Below are positions 44,289 to 52,151 of a DNA stretch of 64,000 bases, one piece after another. Position 1 is the stretch's first letter, and each line of letters opens with the position of its first letter. A model generated the notes under the pieces. It was not told the origin of the DNA. It ran no database searches and saw only the letters and a list, made by a program, of their open reading frames with translations. The stretch comes from Tritonibacter horizontis (lineage in GTDB: Bacteria; Pseudomonadota; Alphaproteobacteria; Rhodobacterales; Rhodobacteraceae). The position numbers and the translations under genes were made by a program. Location: contig NZ_LPUY01000012.1 of the NCBI RefSeq assembly GCF_001518015.1, positions 62,001 through 126,000 on the forward strand, given 5' to 3'.

Positions 44289-44891
44289 ATGTCCCATCCC
44301 CCCGACACGCGTGGCCTCGTGGCCCGCGCTGACCGGTTGCTGTCCCCGGTCGAAGACGCCACGAACCTGATCGCCGCGCTGTTCGTCTTTGCGCTGATGT
44401 GCCTCGGCATCGCGCAGATCGTGATGCGCACCCTCTTTGACATGCCACTGACCGGCTATGTCGATCTTGTCGAACTGTCGATGGCGGGCATGGCCTTCCT
44501 CGGCGCCGCCTACACGCAGCGCATGGGTGCGCATATCCGCATGGAACTGCTGTTGGGCGCACTGACAGGGCGCCGGTACTGGGCCGCCGAGATCATCGGC
44601 GCGGCCGTCGGCATGGCGATCATCGCGGTGCTGATCTGGTACACCGGAGCGCATTTTTGGCGTTCCTACGAACTTGGCGACACCACGATCGATGCGGAAT
44701 TTTCGGTCTGGCCGTCCAAATTACTGGTGCCGGTGGCATTTTCGATCTGGTTCCTGCGGCTGTCGGTGCAGCTCGCCGGTGCCATCCGCATGGTCATCGA
44801 CCCAAGCCGCGAGCCAGAGGGCGTCGCGTTGATAAAAGATGTGGCGGAAACCGCCCGCGAAGAGGCGGACGCCGCCACGGAGGAACACTGA
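44289..44891 (+). CDS. Malonate TRAP transporter small permease (MatQ-like, DctQ family)
   Basis: A 200-aa four-helix protein. The N-terminal 30 residues are hydrophilic, then helices at about 30-52, 58-78, 95-118 and 140-162. MPLTGYVDLVELSMAGMAFLGAAYTQRMGAHIRMEL near residues 53-88 is the DctQ signature with the typical AHI-x-hydrophobic-E/D turn. The C-terminus is acidic (AETAREEADAATEEH). Ends 1 bp before the dctM start. Confidence 0.86.
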   Translation: MSHPPDTRGLVARADRLLSPVEDATNLIAALFVFALMCLGIAQIVMRTLFDMPLTGYVDLVELSMAGMAFLGAAYTQRMGAHIRMELLLGALTGRRYWAAEIIGAAVGMAIIAVLIWYTGAHFWRSYELGDTTIDAEFSVWPSKLLVPVAFSIWFLRLSVQLAGAIRMVIDPSREPEGVALIKDVAETAREEADAATEEH

Positions 44892-44892
44892 C

Positions 44893-46221
44893 ATGCTTAT
44901 CGGACTTGGTTTCGAACATCCGCTTGCTGTCGGCCTGATCGGCGTCGGATTGTTGATCCTGCTTGTGCTCCTGGGCGTGCGCGTGGTGTTTGCCGCCGCC
45001 ATTATTGGCCTCGTCGGGCTGGTCGAACTGATCGGCTGGGGCCCGGCGGCAGGCATCGTCGGCATCGTGCCCCACGCGAAGGCCACGACCTATGCGCTGT
45101 CGGTACTGCCGATGTTCATCTTCATCGGCTTCGTCGCCTTTCACGCGGGCATGACCTCGCAGCTGTTCGACGCCGCGCGCAAATGGCTTGGCTGGATGCC
45201 CGGCGGGCTGGCGGTGGCGACGGTATTTGCGACCGCAGGCTTTGCCGCTGTCTCCGGGGCCTCGACCGCGACATCGGCGGTGTTTGCCCGCGTTGCAATC
45301 CCCGAAATGCTGCGCCACGGCTATGACAAGCGCCTGTCGGCAGGCGTCGTTGCCGCCGGCGGCACCCTCGCGACGCTGATCCCGCCCTCGGCGATCCTTG
45401 TGATCTATGCCATCATCGTCGAGGAATCCGTGGGTCGATTGCTGCTGGCGGGTTTCCTGCCGGGCCTGGTTTCGGCCATCGTCTATGCGGCCATCATCGT
45501 GATCTGGGCGCTGATGAAACCGGAACAAGCACCCCGCATCCCGCAATCGGACCGCGCCACATGGACCGAGCGGCTGACCTCTCTGCCTCCGCTGCTGCCG
45601 ATCATGGCGGTGGTGTTCATCATCATCTCGGCGATCTACCAGGGCTGGGCCACCCCGACCGAAGCGGGCGCGCTTGGCGCTGGCATCATCTTCGTGGTCG
45701 CGCTGGCCCGCGGCACCGGTCTGAAGCCGATCACCGAAAGCCTGATGGAAACCGCCAAACTGACGGTGATGATCTTCTCGCTGATCTGGGGGGTTACGGT
45801 GTTCGTGCGCTTCCTCGGGTTTTCGGGGCTGGCCGAAGCCTTCACCAGCCTGGTGGTCGGCATAGACGCCCCTCCCATGGTCATCATGGTGTGCATCCTG
45901 CTGGCCTATGCGGTGCTGGGCATGTTCATGGATGCAATCGGCATGCTTCTGCTGACGCTGCCGGTGGTCTATCCGGCGGTCATGGCGCTGGGGTTTGATT
46001 CCATCTGGTTCGGCATCATCGTGGTGAAGATGGCCGAAATCTGCCTTGTCACCCCGCCCATCGGGCTCAACTGTTTTGTCGTCGCTGCGGTCAGGCCGGA
46101 TATCTCGCTGCCGGATGTGTTCAAGGGCATCACCTGGTTCTTTGTGGCCGACGTCGTCACCATCATCGTGCTGCTGGCCTTCCCCGGAATCGTCACCTGG
46201 CTGCCCGACCTCATGCGCTGA
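44893..46221 (+). CDS. Malonate TRAP transporter large permease (MatM-like, DctM family)
   Basis: A 442-aa, about 12-helix protein. Landmarks: LSVLPMFIFIGFVAFHAGMTSQLFDAARKWLGW near residues 73-105, GASTATSAVFARVAIPEMLRHGYDKRLSAG near 135, LATLIPPSAILVIYAIIVEES near 160 and LVTPPIGLNCFVVAAVRPD near 385. An in-frame ATG 54 bp upstream lies inside dctQ and is rejected. Substrate malonate by linkage. Confidence 0.88.
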   Translation: MLIGLGFEHPLAVGLIGVGLLILLVLLGVRVVFAAAIIGLVGLVELIGWGPAAGIVGIVPHAKATTYALSVLPMFIFIGFVAFHAGMTSQLFDAARKWLGWMPGGLAVATVFATAGFAAVSGASTATSAVFARVAIPEMLRHGYDKRLSAGVVAAGGTLATLIPPSAILVIYAIIVEESVGRLLLAGFLPGLVSAIVYAAIIVIWALMKPEQAPRIPQSDRATWTERLTSLPPLLPIMAVVFIIISAIYQGWATPTEAGALGAGIIFVVALARGTGLKPITESLMETAKLTVMIFSLIWGVTVFVRFLGFSGLAEAFTSLVVGIDAPPMVIMVCILLAYAVLGMFMDAIGMLLLTLPVVYPAVMALGFDSIWFGIIVVKMAEICLVTPPIGLNCFVVAAVRPDISLPDVFKGITWFFVADVVTIIVLLAFPGIVTWLPDLMR

Positions 46222-46232
46222 AAGGAAATCAA

Positions 46233-46718
46233 ATGAAACTTGCCTCTTCACTTTCGCTCGCCGTAGCGGAAACCATCGTCGACACCGTTCTGGCCATCGG
46301 CAAGCGGGAGGGGATGAAACCCCTCACCGTCGTGGCACTCGACAGCGGCGGGCGCATGGTGTGCATGAAAATGTCCGATGGATGCGGATTGCTGCGCTTC
46401 AACATCGCGCTCGGCAAGGCTTATGGATCGCTTGGCATGGGGTTCTCCAGCCGCACAATCCGCGACTACCTGTCGGCGCGCCCGGCCTTCCAGAATGCCA
46501 TCGCAGCGGCATCCGAGGGGCGGTTTATTCCGGTGCCCGGCGGTGTGCTGATCGAAGACGAGAACGGCATGACCATTGGTGCCGTCGGCGTCAGCGGCGA
46601 TGCGTCGGAACGCGACGAATATTGCGCCATCCACGCCATTCGCGACGCGGGCTATACCTCGAACCCGTTCGAGGAAGCCCCTGACTGGCGCGCAGCGTCC
46701 CTCTCGGACAAGCACTAG
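46233..46718 (+). CDS. GlcG/HbpS-family heme-binding-type protein
   Basis: A 161-aa single-domain protein of the GlcG/HbpS (DUF336) family: LTVVALDSGGRMVCMKMSDGCGLLRFNIALGKAYGSLGMG near residues 31-70 and VPGGVLIEDENGMTIGAVGVSGDASERDE near 102-130 are the family blocks. Members bind heme or cobalamin or sit, function unknown, in glycolate, propanediol and carboxylate operons. It is the last gene of the malonate arm, 11 bp after matM-like. Confidence 0.85.
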   Translation: MKLASSLSLAVAETIVDTVLAIGKREGMKPLTVVALDSGGRMVCMKMSDGCGLLRFNIALGKAYGSLGMGFSSRTIRDYLSARPAFQNAIAAASEGRFIPVPGGVLIEDENGMTIGAVGVSGDASERDEYCAIHAIRDAGYTSNPFEEAPDWRAASLSDKH

Positions 46719-46774
46719 CCCCTAGGGTTCTGTGCCCGGATCGCGACGGGCCCGAAGCGGTTTCATGTGATGCG

Positions 46775-46799
46775 GCCGGACCCCAAGGCGAGGTCCGGC
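46775..46799. terminator. Hairpin between convergent GlcG-like and amine-oxidase genes
   Basis: GCCGGACC (46775-46782) pairs with GGTCCGGC (46792-46799), an 8-bp perfect stem with a 9-nt loop, in the gap between convergent genes. No T-run. Confidence 0.5.
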
Positions 46800-46887
46800 G
46801 GAGACGCTTCTGCATGGTCGGAAGGCCGTTCCCCCATCCGCTCACAGAGCGGTGGCAGTGCAGAGCTGCACCGCCACCGCATGTCTG

Positions 46888-48357
46888 TCAAAGCTGCGCG
46901 ATCACTTCTTGTGCCGCGCGTTTGCCCGCCTGCAGGGCCCCTTCGACATAGCCGTTCCAGACTGCCGAGGTATCGCTGCCAGCCCAGTGAATGCGGTCAA
47001 CGGGACGGTTCCAGGCTTCGCCCGCGACAGTCCATGCGCCTGGTGTGGGCTGCGTTCCGTAGCCACCGCGACGCCACTGGTCGGCGGACCAGGCTTTGTC
47101 GGTATAATCGACAGGGTTCGCGCCCGCTTCGCCGAACACGCGGACAATCTCGCCTACGACGTAGTCGCGCCGCTCATTCTCGGTCCGGTCTGCCCAACGC
47201 AGCACGGCCTCCCCGTCCATAAATGCGACCAGCGCGAATTTGCCGCTGTCGTTGAGGCTATGCTCGAAGAACACATTCGCGTCGCCTTCAAAGAACACCT
47301 GCCCAGTGTAGCCCATGTCGCGCCAGAAAGGGGTATCATAGGCGACGTAGCACTTGATCACCGCCCCCATCGGCGCGCGCTGGGTGTAGACATCGCGCAT
47401 CGCGGGCAGGGGTGGCTCGTAGTGAATACGCTGCGCCATCGCGGGTGGCACCGCGACGATCACACGGCTGGCACGCCAGACGCCGGTCTCGGCGGTCACG
47501 GTGACACCATCCTCGTCCTGTTCGATATTGCGGACCGGGCTTGACAGGTGCAGCGCATCCCCCAAACCATCGGCCATCAATTGCGGAACCTGAAACAGCC
47601 CGCCCTTGACGACCTCCTGCTGGGCACCGCCATCCGTAGAGATGAGCGTGACAAAGCCTTGCCCCGAACGGCAGTAGAACAGGAATTGCAGCAGCGAAAT
47701 CTGGGAGGGGTCGACAACGCAAACGCCTTTGACCGCGAACTTGAAAAACGCGGTGATGAACTCCGTTCCGAGGTTTTGGTTCATCCAGGTCGTGCAGGTG
47801 ATTGAATCCCATTCTTTGGCGCGCGGGTGGGTCCAGGGTGCGTCAGGGTCGATCTCGCTCGCCCATGTTTCAATCGTCTCGACGCCCTGCACGAAGGCGG
47901 CCATTTCCGCATCCGGCAGCGCGGGCACTTCGCCTTCATATTCGAACTTCAGCCCGGCGAGATCGATGATGCTGCGGCCCTTGATGTTCTGTTGGAGCCG
48001 TGTAAGGCCAAGCTCTTGCGTGGCCTCGTCCAGCAATGTTTGTCCGGGGCCCCACCACTGGCCGCCCAGGTCTACCGGCTCGCCGTTCACTTCGCCGCGG
48101 CGGAGCCGCCCGCCGACGCGGTCGTCGGCTTCAAGCAGAGCGACACTATGGCCTGCATTGCTGAGTTCTCGGGCGGCATAGCAGCCCGAGGCGCCCGCGC
48201 CGATGACAACGACATCAACGTCTTGCACGTCGCTGCTCTGGGCGGCGGCCTGTCCTGCAATCGCAAAAGCCGCCCCCGATGTCAGCGCACCCCCCAGCAT
48301 CTGCCTGCGCGTCGGCCCGTGCGAGAGGTGCGTTGCCCCTTTTGTTTCATCTGCCAT
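46888..48357 (-). CDS. Tat-exported flavin-containing amine oxidase
   Basis: A 489-aa FAD enzyme. The N-terminus has a twin-arginine signal (PTRRQMLGG, about 15-23, then hydrophobic to AAAQS), so the folded flavoprotein is exported to the periplasm. FAD-binding VVVIGAGASGCYAARELSNAG near 50 and LLEADDRVGGRLR near 74; the C-terminal amine-oxidase block is IHWAGSDTSAVWNGYVEGALQAG. Amines such as putrescine, tyramine or phenylethylamine are the typical substrates; not specified here. ATG 48357 is chosen (GGAGAGGAGACC upstream). Monocistronic. Confidence 0.87.
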   Translation of the reverse strand: MADETKGATHLSHGPTRRQMLGGALTSGAAFAIAGQAAAQSSDVQDVDVVVIGAGASGCYAARELSNAGHSVALLEADDRVGGRLRRGEVNGEPVDLGGQWWGPGQTLLDEATQELGLTRLQQNIKGRSIIDLAGLKFEYEGEVPALPDAEMAAFVQGVETIETWASEIDPDAPWTHPRAKEWDSITCTTWMNQNLGTEFITAFFKFAVKGVCVVDPSQISLLQFLFYCRSGQGFVTLISTDGGAQQEVVKGGLFQVPQLMADGLGDALHLSSPVRNIEQDEDGVTVTAETGVWRASRVIVAVPPAMAQRIHYEPPLPAMRDVYTQRAPMGAVIKCYVAYDTPFWRDMGYTGQVFFEGDANVFFEHSLNDSGKFALVAFMDGEAVLRWADRTENERRDYVVGEIVRVFGEAGANPVDYTDKAWSADQWRRGGYGTQPTPGAWTVAGEAWNRPVDRIHWAGSDTSAVWNGYVEGALQAGKRAAQEVIAQL

Positions 48358-48871
48358 CTGTTGGTCTCCTCTCCAGTGATCAATCAAGTATGTGAGCTTT
48401 CAATTTGCGGCACGGCTACGTGGCCGACGGTCGGGACAGTCGCGCCGCGCCGATATGCCGTGCGGAACCTTCCGATCTTGAAGGTGTGACGATTGCGACG
48501 TTCGCCCCAAATTGCCCGTCGCAGGCAAAACGCACGGTGCGTTTGTCGGCCGCCCGTCTGCGCTTCAGACCTCCATCAGATTTCCGGTCTGTTTGCTGCA
48601 CGTTACCGGCAAACGGTTTGCTTCGCGGCGAGGTCGACAGCCCGCCAAATGCTGGTTTCGAACCGGTTTTGGCCCAAGGGCAACCTCCGAACAGGCAATC
48701 GATGCGGCCATCGCCGGGCCGCGGATGACTTGCGCCGTGAGGTCCTCCTGCTCCGCATCATGTCCGAATCGGATTTAATCATTTTATCTGGACAGACGTC
48801 CAGTTTTTTTGTTTGATTAAAAGTGAGGCGACCGGGAGAATCGCCTCGGGACTCCAGGGAGGAGCTTGGAA
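48358..48871. promoter_or_regulatory. Divergent promoter region, 514 bp
   Basis: Gap between the amine oxidase and the GMC dehydrogenase operon. The left 400 bp is GC-rich without plausible genes; the right end (48770-48830) is AT-rich and carries a perfect palindrome, consistent with a repressor-controlled promoter for the rightward operon. Confidence 0.5.
48788..48803. promoter_or_regulatory. TetR-type operator palindrome
   Basis: CTGGAC-AGAC-GTCCAG, a perfect 6-bp inverted repeat with 4-bp spacer, flanked by T-rich sequence, 69 bp before the GMC start. Its size fits a TetR-family dimer, and a tetR gene closes the same operon (53916). Confidence 0.6.
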
Positions 48872-50506
48872 ATGGACTACGATTATGTGATCGGCGGCGG
48901 CGGATCGGCGGGCGCAACGCTGGCTGCGCGGCTGAGCGAGGACGCGGAGACGACCGTTTGCCTCCTGGAGGCCGGCGGGCGCGGCGATGGCATTCTTGTG
49001 CGCGCCCCCGCCGGTGTGGTGGCGATGCTGCCAGGGCACGGCAAGATCAACAATTGGGCGTTCCATACCGTGCCACAGCCGGGTTTGAACGGGCGCAGGG
49101 GGTATCAACCGCGCGGTCGCGCCCTTGGTGGATCAAGCGCGATCAACGCGATGCTCTATGTGCGCGGCCATCGCGACGACTATGACCATTGGGCCGATCT
49201 GGGCTGCGATGGCTGGGATTGGCAGAGTGTGCTGCCCTATTTCAAGCGCTCCGAGAACAACGAAGACGGCGAAACCGCGCATCATGGGGCAAACGGCCCG
49301 CTGCATGTCTGTCGTCAAAAGAGCTCCCGACCGATCACCGAAGCCTTTGTCGAAGCCGCGACACGTTTGCAGTACCGCCGCAGCGACGATTTCAATACCG
49401 GTGACAACGAGGGTTTCGCACCCTACGCCGTGACCCAGTTTCACGATGAAAAACGCAATGGCGAGCGCTGCTCGGCTGCTGCGGCGTATTTGCATCCGGT
49501 GATGGGCACGCGCGCCAACCTGACGGTTCTGACCAAGGTGCGGGCCGAGCGCATCACCTTTGACGGCAAACGCGCCACCGGCGTTGTCTACCGCAAGACA
49601 GGCCAGCGGCATGAGGTGCGCGCTAAACGCGAAGTGATCGTCTGCGGCGGTGCCTTCGGCTCCCCCCAGCTCTTGCAGCTCTCCGGTGTGGGGCGCCCGG
49701 AAGACATCACACGCCACGGGATCGAGATGGTCCACGAGCTGCCCGGCGTCGGCCAGAACCTTCAGGATCATCTGGATTTTATCCTCGCGTGGAAATCACG
49801 AGACACCGACAATTTCGGCATCGGGGCGACAGGAACGTTCAATCTGCTCAGGCATATTCTCACGTGGCGCAAGAACGGAACCGGCATGATCGCGACTCCC
49901 TTCGCCGAAGGGGCGGGCTTTTTCAAGACCGATCCGACGATGGACAAGCCAGATGTGCAGCTCCATTTCGTCATTTCCATCGTGGACGATCATGCGCGCA
50001 GGCTGCACCCCGGCTATGGTTTCTCGTGCCATGTCTGTGCGCTGCGGCCACATTCACGCGGTGAAGTGTTCCTTCAGTCGGGCGACCCGATGGCCGATCC
50101 GGGGATCGACCCGAATTTTCTTTCTGATGATCGGGACCTGAAAACAATGATCGCAGGCGCGAAGATCACCCGCGATATTCTCATGCAGGAACCGATGAAC
50201 ACATACCGCCACAAAGAGCTGTTTGGCGTCAGCGACGGTATGAGCGACACCGAGTGGGAAACACATATCCGGGCCCGCGCCGATACGATCTATCACCCAG
50301 TCGGCACCTGTAAGATGGGCACCGATGACATGGCTGTCGTTGATCCTGAACTGCGGGTGCGCGGGCTGGAGGGGCTGCGCGTTGTCGATGCCTCGGTGAT
50401 GCCCACACTCATCGGCGGAAACACCAACGCACCCACGATCATGATTGCCGAAAAGGCAGCCGAAATGATCCGCAACACGCATCAGGCAGCCATGGCGGCC
50501 GAATAG
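48872..50506 (+). CDS. GMC-family FAD-dependent alcohol dehydrogenase (AlkJ-like)
   Basis: A 544-aa flavoprotein oxidising an alcohol to an aldehyde. FAD motif VIGGGGSAGATLAARL (7-22), LLEAGG, GMC signature RALGGSSAINAMLYVRG near 84, second signature GGAFGSPQLLQLSGVG near 255, catalytic His in YHPVGTCKMG and Asn in IGGNTNAPTIMI. Close to AlkJ/choline-dehydrogenase-type enzymes linked to the respiratory chain. A TTG lies two codons upstream, but the ATG at 48872 has AGGGAGGAG at suitable spacing. Followed after 12 bp by an acyl-CoA ligase. Confidence 0.88.
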   Translation: MDYDYVIGGGGSAGATLAARLSEDAETTVCLLEAGGRGDGILVRAPAGVVAMLPGHGKINNWAFHTVPQPGLNGRRGYQPRGRALGGSSAINAMLYVRGHRDDYDHWADLGCDGWDWQSVLPYFKRSENNEDGETAHHGANGPLHVCRQKSSRPITEAFVEAATRLQYRRSDDFNTGDNEGFAPYAVTQFHDEKRNGERCSAAAAYLHPVMGTRANLTVLTKVRAERITFDGKRATGVVYRKTGQRHEVRAKREVIVCGGAFGSPQLLQLSGVGRPEDITRHGIEMVHELPGVGQNLQDHLDFILAWKSRDTDNFGIGATGTFNLLRHILTWRKNGTGMIATPFAEGAGFFKTDPTMDKPDVQLHFVISIVDDHARRLHPGYGFSCHVCALRPHSRGEVFLQSGDPMADPGIDPNFLSDDRDLKTMIAGAKITRDILMQEPMNTYRHKELFGVSDGMSDTEWETHIRARADTIYHPVGTCKMGTDDMAVVDPELRVRGLEGLRVVDASVMPTLIGGNTNAPTIMIAEKAAEMIRNTHQAAMAAE

Positions 50507-50518
50507 GAAGACATAGAT

Positions 50519-52150
50519 ATGCTTGGAAAAATGATGGATCAGCCTTTGCTGATCTCGACCCTGATCGCCCATTCGGCCCGGTATCATGGGACGACAGAAG
50601 TCGTTTCGGTTGAAACCACAGGCGCCGTCGAGCGATCGAATTGGGCCACGTTGGATGCGAATGCCCGGCGGCTGGCGTCGGCGTTGGAAGCGCTTGGGCA
50701 AGAGCCCGAGGCGCGTTGCGCCACAATCGCCTGGAACAACCGGCGGCACATGGAAATCTATTTCGGCGTGGCGGGCGCTGGTCTCGTGTGCCACACCATC
50801 AACCCGCGCCTGCACCCTGATCAGCTGATATTCATCGTCAACCACGCCGAGGACAAGGTGTTGTTCTTTGACAGCACATTCCTGCCCGCTGTGGCCAAAC
50901 TCAAGGCCCATTTCAAGACCGTCGAGCATTTCGTTCTGATGGGGCCGCGGGACGACGAGGCGTCCAAGATCCTGGACGGGCTGGTCTTTTATGACGAGCT
51001 TCTGGAGACGGGTGATGCCAGCTACGCCTGGCCGCAATTCGAAGAGACCCGTGCCTCCTCGCTTTGCTACACCTCGGGGACGACAGGCAATCCCAAGGGC
51101 GTGCTTTACAGCCACCGCTCAACCCTGCTGCACACTTTGGCCGGCAACCAGCCCGACGGTTTGGCGATCTCGGCCAAGGACACGGTTCTGCCGGTGGTGC
51201 CCATGTTTCACGTCAACGCCTGGGGCGTGCCCTATATGGCGGCCGCGAACGGGGCCAAGCTGGTTCTGCCCGGACCGGGCCTGGACGGAGACAGTCTCGT
51301 CAAGCTGATCGATGGCGAGCGCGTAACGCTGGCGCTTGGCGTTCCGACAATCTGGATGGGCCTTCTGGCCGCATTGGAAAAAACCGGGAGCAAGGCCGAA
51401 AGCCTTGTGCGTACCGTGGTCGGGGGCTCGGCCTTGCCGCCCTCGATGATCCCTGCATTCCGCGATACCTACGGGGTGGAGCTGATCCACGCCTGGGGCA
51501 TGACCGAAACCTCGCCGCTGGGTACGCTCAACCAGCTCCTGCAACACCATCAGGACCTGCCAGACGACGAAAAGGCCGCCATCCGGTTGGGGCAGGGGCG
51601 TCCGCCCTACGGGGTTGAGTTGCGCCTTGTCGACGACGCGGGCAAGGCCCTGCCGCAGGACGGCGAAACGCAGGGCGAATTGCAAATCCGGGGGCATTGG
51701 ATCGTCGACACCTACTTCAAGGCGGACAAAAGCGCGCTGAACCGGGACGGATGGTTTGACACCGGCGACGTGGTGACGATCGACGCCAACGGCTATATGG
51801 TTATCCGCGACCGCGCCAAGGACATTATCAAATCCGGCGGCGAGTGGATTTCGACGGTAGAGCTTGAAAACATCGCGATCGGCCATCCAGCGGTTGCAAA
51901 TGCGGCCGCCATCGCCGCACAACATGTCAAATGGGACGAACGCCCCGTACTTGTGGTGCTCAGGGCCGAAGGCGCGGATGTAAGCGAAGAAGAGCTGCGC
52001 GCCTTCTACGACGGCAAGGTCGCCAGCTGGCAGGTGCCCGACAAGGTGGTTTTCGTCGAGGCGCTGCCGCTCGGCGGCACCGGCAAGGTCATCAAGGCCA
52101 AGCTGCGCGAAGAGTATGGCAATATCCTGTTGCAGGAAGAGGACGCTTGA
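50519..52150 (+). CDS. AMP-dependent acyl-CoA ligase (medium-chain, AlkK-like)
   Basis: A 543-aa adenylate-forming enzyme that activates a carboxylic acid to its CoA thioester. P-loop LCYTSGTTGNPKGVLYSH near residue 181, HAWGMTETSPLG near 325, GWFDTGDVVTIDANGYM near 410, hinge DRAKDIIKSGGEWIST near 432 and adenylation Lys in PLGGTGKVIKAKLRE near 525. The pattern VPMFHVNAWGVPYMA is typical of medium-chain fatty acyl-CoA synthetases. Between an alcohol and an aldehyde dehydrogenase it supplies the last activation step before beta-oxidation. Confidence 0.87.
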   Translation: MLGKMMDQPLLISTLIAHSARYHGTTEVVSVETTGAVERSNWATLDANARRLASALEALGQEPEARCATIAWNNRRHMEIYFGVAGAGLVCHTINPRLHPDQLIFIVNHAEDKVLFFDSTFLPAVAKLKAHFKTVEHFVLMGPRDDEASKILDGLVFYDELLETGDASYAWPQFEETRASSLCYTSGTTGNPKGVLYSHRSTLLHTLAGNQPDGLAISAKDTVLPVVPMFHVNAWGVPYMAAANGAKLVLPGPGLDGDSLVKLIDGERVTLALGVPTIWMGLLAALEKTGSKAESLVRTVVGGSALPPSMIPAFRDTYGVELIHAWGMTETSPLGTLNQLLQHHQDLPDDEKAAIRLGQGRPPYGVELRLVDDAGKALPQDGETQGELQIRGHWIVDTYFKADKSALNRDGWFDTGDVVTIDANGYMVIRDRAKDIIKSGGEWISTVELENIAIGHPAVANAAAIAAQHVKWDERPVLVVLRAEGADVSEEELRAFYDGKVASWQVPDKVVFVEALPLGGTGKVIKAKLREEYGNILLQEEDA

Positions 52151-52151
52151 G

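Noticed and set aside
44794-46251. 485-codon frame antisense to the malonate DctM gene
   Set aside because: Highly charged, repetitive His/Asp/Arg/Gln translation typical of antisense to a membrane protein gene.
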